Shown: positions 8,889-17,331, counted from the first letter of the stretch. The stretch: DNA of 55,305 nt from Lebetimonas natsushimae (GCF_002335445.1 NZ_BDME01000006.1:155528-210832), one strand, 5' to 3'. The notes: generated from the letters alone by a model not told the origin. Translations and numbers: made by a program.

Positions 8889-9472
8889 TTGAAAAATACA
8901 AAAAAAAAGAAAAACCTGAAATTTTGCATAAATTAAGGGTAAATGCCAGAAAAGAACTATCTAAATTACAAAAAGAAGGTAAAACCGACATCGGACTTGA
9001 AAATTTACTTAAAAATTCTTCAAAATTAAGAGATAGTGATGTACTTATGAATATTTGTGAAAGTAAAAAAATAAAAAAATTTCTAAAAAAAAGGCATAAA
9101 AAATTAAGAAAAAAATTTTTGAAATTTTTAGACGGTTTTAAAAGTGAAATTATTAATATTGAACCTGAAAAGAAAGTAGATATTCAAAACTGTCTAAAAA
9201 TATTAAGTGATTCTTTTTTAGATAAAGACGATAAAACACTTCATAAAATAAGAATAGAAGTTAAAAAATGCAGATATACCCATCCCGAATATGAAGATGT
9301 TTTAAAATTAATTCAGGATAATCTGGGAAAGGCACATGATTATTATAACTGTGAGAAATTAAGAAAAAAATTTAATAAAAATAGTGATAAAGTAATTAAA
9401 AAGAAAAAGAAATTTATAAAAAAAGCGGAAAAAGTAAGAAAAATTTTAATAAATGATATTTTTTCTATTTAA
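8876..9472 (+). CDS. CHAD domain protein (predicted polyphosphate-binding)
   Basis: The 198-residue, strongly basic, helical protein matches the CHAD family. LHKLRVNARKELSKL is at residues 18-32, KLRDSDVL near 51, then LHKIRIEVKKCRY and a final LGKAHDY. These are the conserved-histidine repeats, once per half. CHAD domains bind polyphosphate and are often found next to polyphosphate or membrane genes. A C-terminal tail extremely rich in lysine would suit a polyanion ligand. It overlaps the end of the MscS gene, with AAAGG upstream of the ATG, so the two proteins are probably made together. Size is at the low end for a CHAD domain. Confidence 0.8.
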   Translation: MEKLIEKYKKKEKPEILHKLRVNARKELSKLQKEGKTDIGLENLLKNSSKLRDSDVLMNICESKKIKKFLKKRHKKLRKKFLKFLDGFKSEIINIEPEKKVDIQNCLKILSDSFLDKDDKTLHKIRIEVKKCRYTHPEYEDVLKLIQDNLGKAHDYYNCEKLRKKFNKNSDKVIKKKKKFIKKAEKVRKILINDIFSI

Positions 9473-9473
9473 T

Positions 9474-9974
9474 TTATTCTGTAGGTGTTTGCATTCCCAT
9501 TTTTTTGCTTCTTTCCATTGCCTGTTGGGCTAAGTATCTGTCTCCAAATTTCTGAAGGTTTTCAAATTCAGTTTCAAACCCGTCAAAATGTCTCTCTTCA
9601 TCGGCAATTATACTTTCAAAAAGCTGTTTTGTACCTGAATCTTTTGCATTGGCACATTCTAGTGCAAAATCATTATACATATCAATTGCCTCTTCTTCAC
9701 TTTTCATTGCCCATTTTAACATCTCTTTTGGGTCTTTTATATGCTCAACCTCGTGGGCTGGTTTCATTTCAATTTCACCGCCTAAAAATAAAATTCTCTC
9801 AGCATATCTTTCAGTATGCAGCATTTCTTCAATAGCCGTTTTTTTAAATATTCCTGCAAGTAAGTCATATCCCAAATCATCTAAAACAAAATGAAAATAC
9901 ATATATTGATGAATTGCGCTTAGCTCTTCTGCAACCGCTTTATTTAATAATTCAATTGATTTAGTTCTGTCCAT
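9474..9974 (-). CDS. bfr: Bacterioferritin
   Basis: Iron-storage four-helix protein of 166 residues. The ferroxidase ligands are visible: E17, E50 and H53 (EEMLHTERY), and later EEE and DEERH. M51 matches the haem-ligating methionine of bacterioferritins. It stores iron as ferric mineral in a cytoplasmic 24-mer. AAAAAAGGATGAAAT precedes the ATG and an extended -10 (TGCTATAAT) lies just upstream, so it is a single-gene unit, convergent with the CHAD gene. The C-terminal part beyond residue 150 is slightly longer than usual. Confidence 0.9.
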   Translation of the reverse strand: MDRTKSIELLNKAVAEELSAIHQYMYFHFVLDDLGYDLLAGIFKKTAIEEMLHTERYAERILFLGGEIEMKPAHEVEHIKDPKEMLKWAMKSEEEAIDMYNDFALECANAKDSGTKQLFESIIADEERHFDGFETEFENLQKFGDRYLAQQAMERSKKMGMQTPTE

Positions 9975-9992
9975 ATTTCATCCTTTTTTCAT

Positions 9993-10001
9993 ATTATAGC
10001 A
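9993..10001 (-). promoter_or_regulatory. Extended -10 of bacterioferritin gene
   Basis: TGCTATAAT on the minus strand, predicting a transcript start near 9986 and a leader of about 12 bases. I see no clear Fur box around it. Confidence 0.55.
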
Positions 10002-10062
10002 CTAAAAATTATTAATTGCAAATTTTTTTCTTTTATTAAAAAAGCTTATTTAAATTATTTAA

Positions 10063-10097
10063 TTGAATTATGACTGAAAAACCATAAAAATAATTCA
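10063..10097. repeat. Inverted repeat between bfr and nadK
   Basis: Perfect 9-base arms TTGAATTAT and ATAATTCAA flank a 17-base loop. There is no following T-run, so it is not a standard terminator. The 362-base stretch from 9975 to 10336 otherwise holds the bfr and nadK promoters and one doubtful small reading frame. Confidence 0.4.
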
Positions 10098-10101
10098 AGT
10101 C

Positions 10102-10299
10102 CTAAAACAGGAAATCTCCAAAAATTTCTAAAATGCAATCTTTCTTATTCAAAGCTGTTTGTTTTTTATTTTTATGAGCTATATATAAAATATAAACCAA
10201 CCGGTAAACTATTAAACTATTATCTGAAAAAAGTCTCATTGTAAAATAAATGGAAAATGTTGTTACAAATCCTGAAATTGCATGTATTATAGAAATCAT
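10102..10299 (-). CDS. Doubtful small hydrophobic ORF between bfr and nadK
   Basis: A 65-codon frame reads toward bfr. Residues 5-20 and 28-40 are hydrophobic and the C-terminal third is charged. AGGA stands only 3 bases before the ATG. It resembles no family I know and could be a remnant or chance frame in AT-rich DNA. It is listed because it is the only reading frame in a 362-base gap. Confidence 0.2.
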   Translation of the reverse strand: MISIIHAISGFVTTFSIYFTMRLFSDNSLIVYRLVYILYIAHKNKKQTALNKKDCILEIFGDFLF

Positions 10300-10309
10300 A
10301 TATCCTATT

Positions 10310-10318
10310 TGATATAAT
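10310..10318 (+). promoter_or_regulatory. Extended -10 of nadK operon
   Basis: TGATATAAT within TTTGATATAAT. Transcription would start near 10325, about 12 bases before the TTG start of nadK. Confidence 0.6.
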
Positions 10319-10336
10319 TAGAAAAAAAGGTATTAC

Positions 10337-11161
10337 TTGAAAGCGGGATTTATTTTAAAGCCAAAAAACACAATTGAAATTAAAGATGAGTTTTTAAAAA
10401 TTAAAGAAATTTTTGAAAAATATAATATTGAAGTTTTGCTGGATGCCATTTCAGCCAGGGCTTTAGGCCTTAGAGGAGTTGATTTTGAAGATTTATGTAA
10501 AAGTGTTGATTTTATTGTGGCCCTTGGAGGAGATGGAACTTTAATTTCTGTAACAAGGAGGGCATATAAATTTGATAAACCGGTTTTTGGAATAAATCTT
10601 GGAAATTTAGGATTTTTAACGGATATCAATCCTGATAATGTGGAGGAATTTTTAAAAAAATTTTTAAAGGGAGAATACAGAATAGATGAAAGAATGGTTA
10701 TAGAAATTGTTTATAACGAAAAAAAATTATATGCTTTTAATGATGTTGTTATCAGTAAAGATATAATATCATCAATGATAAATATTCAGATAGATACAAA
10801 TGAAAGTTTTTTAAATACATACAGAGGTGACGGACTTATAATTTCTACTCCGACCGGTTCTACGGCATATAATTTAAGTGCGGGAGGACCTGTTGTTTAT
10901 CCTTTGACAGAAAGTTTTATTATAACTCCCATCTGTCCCCATTCTCTAACACAAAGACCTCTGGTGATTCCCAGTAATTTTGTGCTTGAGGCGAAAGTTA
11001 AGGAAAATTTTTCAAAACTGATACTTGACGGGCAGGAGATTTATGACTTAAACGATAAAATTACCATAAAAAAAGCGCAAAAGCCAGCAAAACTTATTCA
11101 TAGGATAGAGCGAAATTATTTTGACGTTTTAAGAGAGAAACTTCATTGGGGAGAGAGATAG
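10337..11161 (+). CDS. nadK: NAD kinase
   Basis: Phosphorylates NAD to NADP. The 274-residue protein has the catalytic ALGGDGTLI, then NLGNLGFLTD and the NAD-binding STPTGSTAYNLSAGGP. TTG at 10337 is the start, with AAAAAGG upstream, and it aligns with the usual N-terminus. It leads a tight operon, and its stop overlaps the recN start by one base (taGTG). Confidence 0.93.
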   Translation: MKAGFILKPKNTIEIKDEFLKIKEIFEKYNIEVLLDAISARALGLRGVDFEDLCKSVDFIVALGGDGTLISVTRRAYKFDKPVFGINLGNLGFLTDINPDNVEEFLKKFLKGEYRIDERMVIEIVYNEKKLYAFNDVVISKDIISSMINIQIDTNESFLNTYRGDGLIISTPTGSTAYNLSAGGPVVYPLTESFIITPICPHSLTQRPLVIPSNFVLEAKVKENFSKLILDGQEIYDLNDKITIKKAQKPAKLIHRIERNYFDVLREKLHWGER

Positions 11162-12711
11162 TGATTGAAAGGGTTTATATAAAAGATTTTGTAACTTTTG
11201 AAGAGGTTGAACTTGAATTTAATGAAGTTGAGCTTGAATTTTCAAAAGGTCTTATTGTTTTTACAGGTCCCAGCGGTGCGGGAAAATCTGTTTTGATGAG
11301 GGGAATTCTTTCAATTTTTGGATATTTTGATGTCAATGCGGCTCTTTCCGAGGCTGTGGTAGATGCCAATATTGATTTGGAAAAATACGGTATCGAAAGT
11401 GATGAGGTGATAATTTTTAAACAGATTAAAAAAAATAAAAACAGGTATTTTATAAATAATCAGGCTGTAAGTAAAAAAACTATAAAAGAAATTGCGGCTA
11501 ATTTTTTGGATTATTTGTCTTTGCGTCAAATTAAAGAGTTTGAAAACGAAAATATTTTAAATGTATTGGATAAAATAGTTAGAAAGAAAGATTATTATGT
11601 TAAGTTAAATGAATACAAAAAACTTTTTTATGAATATAAAAAACTTCAAAACAAATTAAACGGAATTTTAAAAGAGGAAAAAGAGGCAAAAGAAAAAAAA
11701 GAATTTTTAAAATACGAACTTGAAAAAATAGAAAGTATTTCTCCAAAAATCGGTGAATTTGAAGAACTTATGAAAATAAAGAAAGATTTAAGCAAAGTTG
11801 AAAAAATTAAAGAAAAAGCAAATGAAGCCCAAAAAATCTTTGATTTTGAACATGAGGTCTATGAGCTTTTGGAAATGATAGAAGAAGACAGTGAATTTTT
11901 TTCCAATACAATGAATGAACTTAGAATTCTTATAGATAAAGCAAATGAAAAAGCTTCTTTTTTAGAAAACGTTGATATTGAAGAAGTGCTTGACAGACTC
12001 TCAGAACTCCAAGAACTTATAAGAAGATTTGGAAGTATAGAAGAGAGTCTTAAATATTATGAAGAAAAAAAAGAGGAATTAAACAGACTTGAGAATTTGT
12101 CATTTGAAAAAGAGGAAATAATAAAAAAAATAAACTCTTTAAAAGAAAATTTAAACAGTCTTGCTGATTTTATAACTCAAAAAAGAAAAGAGGCTGGTAA
12201 AAAACTTGAGGAAAAAATAAATTATTTTTTAAAGAAACTTTATATGCCAAGTGCTGAAATTGTTTTTAAAGAGATTGAATTAAACGAATATGGAAAAGAT
12301 AAAATTGAAATCATTATAAACGATATAGATATCAATACAATTTCAACCGGAGAATTTAACAGATTAAGAGTAGCACTTTTGGCGAGTAAACTTGAATATG
12401 AAACAAATGAAAAAAGTCTTTTTTTAGATGAAATAGATGCAAATCTTAGCGGTGAGGAAAGTATGAGTGTAGCCGAAGTGCTTAAATATCTTTCTTCCAA
12501 ATATCAAATATTTGCCATATCTCACCAGCCTCAGCTTGCAAGCAAAGCAAATAAACATTTTTTGGTTACTAAAAAAGATAATAAAAGTTATGTTAAAGAA
12601 CTTAATAAGGATGAAAGAGTTGAAGAAATTGCAAGAATTATAGGCGGAAAGGAAAAAAGTGAAAAAGCAGTGGAATATGCTAAAGAATTATTAAAGGGTG
12701 CGCGTGGATAG
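11161..12711 (+). CDS. recN: DNA repair ATPase RecN
   Basis: An SMC-like ATPase for double-strand break repair. The Walker A GPSGAGKS lies near the N-terminus. A long coiled coil fills roughly residues 130-380. The signature region (STGEFNRLRVAL) and Walker B (LFLDEIDANLSGEE) lie near the C-terminus with a D-loop/H-loop stretch (AISHQPQLASKA). It has 516 residues, a little shorter than E. coli RecN. GTG at 11161 with GGGGAGAG upstream is preferred to ATG at 11146, which lies within nadK. Oddly, residues EVELEFN are followed at once by EVELEFS, a 21-base tandem duplication before the P-loop. Confidence 0.9.
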   Translation: MIERVYIKDFVTFEEVELEFNEVELEFSKGLIVFTGPSGAGKSVLMRGILSIFGYFDVNAALSEAVVDANIDLEKYGIESDEVIIFKQIKKNKNRYFINNQAVSKKTIKEIAANFLDYLSLRQIKEFENENILNVLDKIVRKKDYYVKLNEYKKLFYEYKKLQNKLNGILKEEKEAKEKKEFLKYELEKIESISPKIGEFEELMKIKKDLSKVEKIKEKANEAQKIFDFEHEVYELLEMIEEDSEFFSNTMNELRILIDKANEKASFLENVDIEEVLDRLSELQELIRRFGSIEESLKYYEEKKEELNRLENLSFEKEEIIKKINSLKENLNSLADFITQKRKEAGKKLEEKINYFLKKLYMPSAEIVFKEIELNEYGKDKIEIIINDIDINTISTGEFNRLRVALLASKLEYETNEKSLFLDEIDANLSGEESMSVAEVLKYLSSKYQIFAISHQPQLASKANKHFLVTKKDNKSYVKELNKDERVEEIARIIGGKEKSEKAVEYAKELLKGARG

Positions 12712-13561
12712 AAAAATATTGTTAGACAGAATAAAATTGTTGGAAAATGAAATAAAAAATAAACAAAATTTAATTAATGAATTTCAAAAAGTTTGTAAAA
12801 TACCTGAAAATAAAAAACAGGAAATATTAAAAATTATTGAAAAACAAAATAAAATAAATGAATTTTTTTTTGAAAATGGAATATTAAAATTTGATGCTTT
12901 TTTAAAAATTTTAAACTTTCTTGAAAATGGATATTTGCTTTTAATAGACTATAAGAATAAAACTGATTTAAAAACCAAATATATTTTAAGTTTTTTTACC
13001 AAAAAATTTTCATCATATTTTTCAAAAGACAATGATTATATTTACGGTATTGTTTATGAAAATGAATTAAAAGAAATAAAAAAATTAAATAAAATAAGTT
13101 ATTTTAATCCGATAAATGATGAATTTGATGAAATTGAAATTTATAATATTATATTTGAATCAAACAGTTATAATTCAGAAACATTGTATAAAGCCAAAAA
13201 AATTTTTTTTGAATATAGACTCAGACCTTCTTTCAAAAACAAACATTATATAGAATATTCTTTAAGTAAAAACAAATTAATTGATTTTGAACAGGAAAAA
13301 TTAAATAAAGAAAAAGAAAAATTCCATTTTATTTATGATGAAACTTATCCCAATTTAGAAATTAAATTAAAAAAAGAAATAAATAATATACCTTTTGTTT
13401 TAGCTTTGCTTGAGAGAATAGATAAAGAAATAGATCAGATTAAAAATTCAAGAGGTACCGTTAATGTTATTGTTAGAATATTAAATTATATTGATCTACA
13501 TACCAAAGAAAACGGTATTAAAGAGGTAGTACAATATTTAAGAAAAAAATTAAAGGAATAA
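12704..13561 (+). CDS. Unknown protein in the nadK-recN operon
   Basis: I do not recognise this 285-residue protein. Residues 1-55 and 185-215 look coiled-coil or helical. The middle is a mixed alpha/beta region with many aromatic residues, and the last 65 residues form a well-ordered helical block (ALLERIDKEIDQI, then RILNYIDLHTKENG). No signal peptide or membrane segment is visible. GTG at 12704 follows AAAGGG at a good distance; another GTG lies 6 bases earlier. The start overlaps the recN stop and the end is 1 base before the next gene, so it is a full operon member. A cytosolic structural or adaptor role is only a guess. Confidence 0.75.
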   Translation: MDRKILLDRIKLLENEIKNKQNLINEFQKVCKIPENKKQEILKIIEKQNKINEFFFENGILKFDAFLKILNFLENGYLLLIDYKNKTDLKTKYILSFFTKKFSSYFSKDNDYIYGIVYENELKEIKKLNKISYFNPINDEFDEIEIYNIIFESNSYNSETLYKAKKIFFEYRLRPSFKNKHYIEYSLSKNKLIDFEQEKLNKEKEKFHFIYDETYPNLEIKLKKEINNIPFVLALLERIDKEIDQIKNSRGTVNVIVRILNYIDLHTKENGIKEVVQYLRKKLKE

Positions 13562-13562
13562 T

Positions 13563-15224
13563 TTGTTTTGTCCTCTTGATTGCTGGGATGCATGTCAGTG
13601 TAAAATTAATAATGGAAAATGGAAAATAGTTGGTGAAGGAATAACGCCTTTTCTTTGTTGGAAATTAAATAATTATTTTAAATTTTCTTCTGAAAGATTC
13701 CCCAAATACAATGGTAAAAATATTATGTTAAATGAAGCATTAAATAAACTTACAAATATTTTAAAAACAATAAAATCAAATAAAGTTTTGTTTATAAAAG
13801 GCTCCGGCCATATGGGATTAATGCAAAATGTTACAAAACTATTTTTTGAAAAGTACGGAGCCACTTTTGCAGTAGGCAGCACCTGTGACGGAATAGGGGA
13901 GAAGGGAATAATAAATTCAAGAGGAAAAAGTTTAATACTTCCGACATGGATTATAAAAAATGCCAAAAATATAATTATCTGGGGCAGAAATCCGTATGTT
14001 ACAAATATTCATTTATTGTCTCTTATAAAAGATAAATTTACAGTTACTATCGATACAGTTAAAACAAAAACTGCTAAAAATTCAAATTTTTTTATTCAGG
14101 TAAAACCAAACAGTGATTATTATTTGGCTATTTTACTTTCTCAGATGGTTATAGAAAAAAAATTGCTTAAGAGAGCTGATGGAATAAATTTTGAAAAATT
14201 TAAAGAAATAGTTTTTTCATATAAGAAAGAAGATTTAATTAAAAAATCAGGAGTAAGTATAAAAAATGTTGAAAGATTATTGGAAATTATACTTAACGGG
14301 GCAGTTGTTTTAACAGGCCTTGGAGTTTCTAAATGCAGGGAATGTTATAAAACCACCTGGGCCATTGATTCACTTTTTTTTATGCTTGATTACTTTGGAA
14401 AAGAGGATAGGGGAGTCGCATATCTAGGCAGCAGCAGTTTTGAAATAAACAATCCTTTTGCAATTAGTCATAAAAATAAAGTAGCGTTGTTTGATGTCAA
14501 TTTGGATGATTATGATGTTGTTTTTATCCAGGGTGCAAATCCACTTGTCAGTTTTGTAAACAGAGATGAATGGGAAAAACTAAAAGGAAAAAAAGTGATT
14601 GTATTTGGCAAATATTATGATGAAACGGCAAAAATTGCAACTCTTTTTATTCCTACAAAAGATTTTTATGAAAAAAATGATGCAAGGGGCAGTTATTTTC
14701 ATGAATATGTTTTAATAATGGATAATGTAAAATGTAAAATGGAAAATGAAAATAAGATTAGTGAGTATGAGCTTGCAAGATATTTATTTAATGAATTTGG
14801 TTTTGACGGTTTAAAAGAAGAAGATGAATATATAAAAGAGATTTTAAATGCTGATTTAGAAAAGATAAATGATGGCGTCTACAGGAAAAAAGTATTTGAT
14901 AAACCTCCATATAGTGAGGGATTTTATACAGAAGATAAAAAATTTCATTTTTTAACCCAAAAGTTTGAAAGAGAAGAAAAAGAGTTTGAAATAGTTACTG
15001 TAAAAGAAGCTAAAGCGTTAAATTCTCAGTTTAAAAGAGATGAAAATATTTATTTAAATCCTTATAGTAAAATTATTATGTTAAATTGGGCTAAACAAAA
15101 TTTTGATTCTAAATTAATAAAATATGATAAAAATCTACCAAAAAATATAATTTATGCAAAAGGCGGTGTAACAATAAATAAAATATTAAAAGCAGAAGGA
15201 GAAAATGCATATTATGAAATTTAG
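13563..15224 (+). CDS. Small molybdopterin oxidoreductase (formate dehydrogenase/NuoG-like family)
   Basis: Residues 3-11 (CPLDCWDAC) with C32 supply a four-cysteine motif for the N-terminal [4Fe-4S] cluster of the MopB family. GSTCDGIGEKG and WGRNPYVTNIH are positions where the catalytic subunit binds the cofactor. IQGANPLVSFVNRDEW and TKDFYEKNDARGSYFHEY match later family blocks. It is 553 residues, shorter than formate dehydrogenases (700 or more), and ends in a reduced C-terminal domain. No Tat signal is present, so it is cytoplasmic. The substrate is unknown, and no partner subunits or cofactor genes lie nearby. TTG at 13563 is used, with AAAGGA in front and alignment beginning at once. 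Near residues 389-399 there is a low-complexity stretch from an ATGGAAAATG-type repeat. Confidence 0.8.
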   Translation: MFCPLDCWDACQCKINNGKWKIVGEGITPFLCWKLNNYFKFSSERFPKYNGKNIMLNEALNKLTNILKTIKSNKVLFIKGSGHMGLMQNVTKLFFEKYGATFAVGSTCDGIGEKGIINSRGKSLILPTWIIKNAKNIIIWGRNPYVTNIHLLSLIKDKFTVTIDTVKTKTAKNSNFFIQVKPNSDYYLAILLSQMVIEKKLLKRADGINFEKFKEIVFSYKKEDLIKKSGVSIKNVERLLEIILNGAVVLTGLGVSKCRECYKTTWAIDSLFFMLDYFGKEDRGVAYLGSSSFEINNPFAISHKNKVALFDVNLDDYDVVFIQGANPLVSFVNRDEWEKLKGKKVIVFGKYYDETAKIATLFIPTKDFYEKNDARGSYFHEYVLIMDNVKCKMENENKISEYELARYLFNEFGFDGLKEEDEYIKEILNADLEKINDGVYRKKVFDKPPYSEGFYTEDKKFHFLTQKFEREEKEFEIVTVKEAKALNSQFKRDENIYLNPYSKIIMLNWAKQNFDSKLIKYDKNLPKNIIYAKGGVTINKILKAEGENAYYEI

Positions 15225-15600
15225 CAAAAATTCAAAATGCCCATGCGGCAGTGGGAAAAAATATAAAGATTGCTGTTATAAATGGCATAAAATAAATTCA
15301 GCACCTAACGCAATGTTTTTGATGAAAAGCCGATACAGCGCTTATGCAATAGGAAATGCCGAATATATTATAAAAACCACTCATCCAAATTCTCCCCATT
15401 TTGAAAAAAATAGAAATGAATGGATAAAAAGCATTAAGGAATTTAGTAAAAGTGATTTTAAAAAGCTTGAGATAATTGAATTTATTGACGGTGAAAAAGA
15501 GGCATTCGTTGAATTTAAGGCTTATATTGATGATTATGTTATGCATGAAAAAAGCCGCTTTGTAAAAGAAGAGAAGTGGTATTATATGAAAGGAATTTAA
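15205..15600 (+). CDS. YchJ-like protein with N-terminal SEC-C zinc motif
   Basis: The 131-residue protein opens with a SEC-C motif ([13 protein letters not shown], residues 12-24), which binds zinc through C, C, C and C/H. A YchJ (UPF0225) domain follows: MKSRYSAYAIGNAEYI and a C-terminal KSRFVKEEKWYYM. The fold is NTF2-like. The function is unknown in the family. The start lies inside the end of the molybdopterin gene with AGAAGGAG close by; ATG at 15214 is the alternative. It shares the 13-residue motif exactly with the C-terminus of SecA in this window. Confidence 0.85.
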   Translation: MHIMKFSKNSKCPCGSGKKYKDCCYKWHKINSAPNAMFLMKSRYSAYAIGNAEYIIKTTHPNSPHFEKNRNEWIKSIKEFSKSDFKKLEIIEFIDGEKEAFVEFKAYIDDYVMHEKSRFVKEEKWYYMKGI

Positions 15601-15601
15601 T

Positions 15602-16048
15602 ATGAAAATTAACAGATTTCCAAAAATGGCAGCGCTGCAGAGATTCAGAGCCGAAAAATTAGGATTTGACGGAAATGTAGCCAAAGCAGTAGGAATGGCT
15701 GAAGCTACAAAATATGCTATTTTTAAAAATTTATCATATAGAAAAAGGGTCGAAAGCGAAAAAGAACATGTAAAAAAGATTTATTTAGGTAAGAAAAATT
15801 TGGATGAAGAAACATTTAGAATTTTTAAGCTTCAAGCGCTTGATGGATTACCTTTTGTTGGAAATAAAGTTTATACAGCAGAAGATTATGACAGATACTT
15901 TTCAAGATATGACGAAAAAGTCAGGGCTGCAATTGAAAAATGGGCTGAAAATCTTATTAAAAATTGTGATAATGTTGTTTTGGAAAATGAAACAAAATTT
16001 TTTAATTTATGCTGGAAACCTCACAGAGATGAACTTAGTGAGGTTTAA
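15602..16048 (+). CDS. Unknown protein, last gene of the nadK operon
   Basis: A 148-residue soluble, basic protein that I do not recognise. It begins KINRFPKMAALQRFRAEKL and is mostly helical, with conserved-looking patches GFDGNVAKAVGMAEATKYAI and YTAEDYDRYFSRYDEKV. There are two cysteines near the end (NCDN, LCWKPH). It follows the YchJ gene by 1 base with AAAGGA upstream. Its stop overlaps that of the convergent DUF59 gene in the sequence TTTAAA. Confidence 0.75.
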   Translation: MKINRFPKMAALQRFRAEKLGFDGNVAKAVGMAEATKYAIFKNLSYRKRVESEKEHVKKIYLGKKNLDEETFRIFKLQALDGLPFVGNKVYTAEDYDRYFSRYDEKVRAAIEKWAENLIKNCDNVVLENETKFFNLCWKPHRDELSEV

Positions 16049-16338
16049 AATCCTTTCCAGTTTTCGTGTTCCAATTTTAAAAATCTCTGTTTTTCATCTT
16101 CGTTCATAAGTTTTTCATTATATTCAAAAGTCATACCAAACGGTTTAATGGCATTTTCAATAGAAGCTGCTATCATTTGTTTAATGGCAGGCGGTACTAA
16201 ATCAAACGGCCAAGCAAGTGTAGCTTTTATTTTATTATCTTCAATTTGGATGTCTTGTAAAATTCCAAGATCTATTAAAGAGAGATTTATTGCAGGATGT
16301 TTTACTGATTTTAATGCTTCTAAAATTTTCTTTTCCAT
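16045..16338 (-). CDS. MIP18/DUF59 family protein, copy 1
   Basis: A 97-residue protein of the DUF59 (MIP18) family, which contributes to Fe-S cluster assembly or delivery. Visible motifs are HPAINLSLIDLGILQDI near residues 15-31, WPFDLVPP around 43 and the C-terminal MNEDEKQRFLKLEHENW. No cysteine is present, so it does not carry a cluster ligand itself. AAAGGAGTAACC precedes ATG. It is 10 bases after recR and probably in its transcript. A paralogue is at 23234. Confidence 0.8.
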   Translation of the reverse strand: MEKKILEALKSVKHPAINLSLIDLGILQDIQIEDNKIKATLAWPFDLVPPAIKQMIAASIENAIKPFGMTFEYNEKLMNEDEKQRFLKLEHENWKGF

Positions 16339-16348
16339 GGTTACTCCT

Positions 16349-16912
16349 TTAAATTTTATGTCTTAATTTTATAGCTTTTGCAAGAGAATTTATATCTACA
16401 TTTTCAAAATGTACTCCCGTAGGTACCCCTTGTGCAATTTGAGAAAATTCAACTCCTAAATCTTTTAATTTATCTTCAAGATATAAACTTCTAGCTTCAC
16501 TCTCCACCGAAGGTGAAAATGCGAAGATAACCTCTTTTATTTCTTTTTCCTCTATAAGGTTCTTAAGTTTTTGTATTTTTTCATCATCCAAATGATTTAA
16601 TACAAAATAATATCCCTTATAACTTCCGCTTTCTTCAATAATCATTATATCTTTAGGGTTTTCAACTATTGCCAAGGTTTTTTCCCTGTTTGGATTATAA
16701 CATATTTCACAAATTTCATATTCGCTGAAATTGCCGCAAATTGTACATTCCTTTATGTTTGTAACCACATTTTCAATTGCATTGATAAGTTTCATTGCCC
16801 TGAATTTGTCCTTTGCAAGAAAAAGGGCAAGTCTTGTTGCGCTTTTTTTGCCAATGCTTGGCAATTCTTCTAAAGCCTCAATAAGCTCGTTAAGGGATGT
16901 TAAATCTTTCAT
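16349..16912 (-). CDS. recR: Recombination protein RecR
   Basis: Works with RecF and RecO in recombinational repair. The N-terminal helix-hairpin-helix (LPSIGKKSATRLAL, residues 15-28), the four-cysteine zinc finger CTICGNFSEYEICEIC and the Toprim domain (ENPKDIMIIEESGSYKG) are in order. At 187 residues it is of normal size. TTTAGGAGCAAA before the ATG supports the start. It leads a two-gene unit with DUF59 copy 1. Confidence 0.93.
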   Translation of the reverse strand: MKDLTSLNELIEALEELPSIGKKSATRLALFLAKDKFRAMKLINAIENVVTNIKECTICGNFSEYEICEICYNPNREKTLAIVENPKDIMIIEESGSYKGYYFVLNHLDDEKIQKLKNLIEEKEIKEVIFAFSPSVESEARSLYLEDKLKDLGVEFSQIAQGVPTGVHFENVDINSLAKAIKLRHKI

Positions 16913-16942
16913 TTTGCTCCTAAATTTAGTAAAATTTGTGAA

Positions 16943-16951
16943 ATTATATCA
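16943..16951 (-). promoter_or_regulatory. Extended -10 of recR
   Basis: Minus strand TGATATAAT within TTTGATATAAT. Transcript start near 16936, leader about 24 bases. It lies within the 49-base gap shared with the divergent msrB gene. Confidence 0.6.
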
Positions 16952-16961
16952 AAGGTATTAT

Positions 16962-17330
16962 ATGTATGAATGTAAAAACAGATTAAATAATTTTGAAAAA
17001 TATGTAATTTGCGAAAAAGGAACAGAGCCAGCTTTTAATAACGAATACTGGGATAATAAAAGAAAAGGGATTTATCTTTGTAAATGTTGTGAAAGCGAGC
17101 TTTTTTCTTCAGAGCATAAATTCGATAGCGGAACGGGATGGCCAAGTTTTTATATGCCGATAGGTAAGATTTTGGAAGCTCCGGATTTCAGTGGGGAAAT
17201 GCAAAGGGTCGAAGTGATGTGTGCAAACTGCAGGGCACATCTCGGGCATCTTTTTGGTGACGGTATGACACCAACTGGTCTTAGGTATTGTATAAATTCT
17301 ACATCCCTTAAATTTATTCCGGAGGTTTAA
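16962..17330 (+). CDS. msrB: Peptide-methionine (R)-S-oxide reductase
   Basis: Repairs methionine-R-sulfoxide in proteins. The 122-residue MsrB has zinc-binding CKCC and CANC, the DSGTGWPSF block, and the catalytic cysteine in GLRYCINSTSLKF. ATG at 16962 is used, with AAAGG 7-11 bases upstream; the longer reading frame upstream is a shadow of recR. No signal peptide, so it is cytoplasmic. It is followed 1 base later by a hydrolase. Confidence 0.93.
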   Translation: MYECKNRLNNFEKYVICEKGTEPAFNNEYWDNKRKGIYLCKCCESELFSSEHKFDSGTGWPSFYMPIGKILEAPDFSGEMQRVEVMCANCRAHLGHLFGDGMTPTGLRYCINSTSLKFIPEV

Positions 17331-17331
17331 T

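Noticed and set aside
9975-10336. Fur or iron-responsive box near bacterioferritin
   Set aside because: The region is AT-rich but has no match to a clear Fur palindrome; the inverted repeat at 10063 lies too far from the -10.
16731-16961. Long N-terminal extension of the msrB frame
   Set aside because: It runs through recR on the other strand; MsrB homology begins at ATG 16962, which has its own ribosome site.
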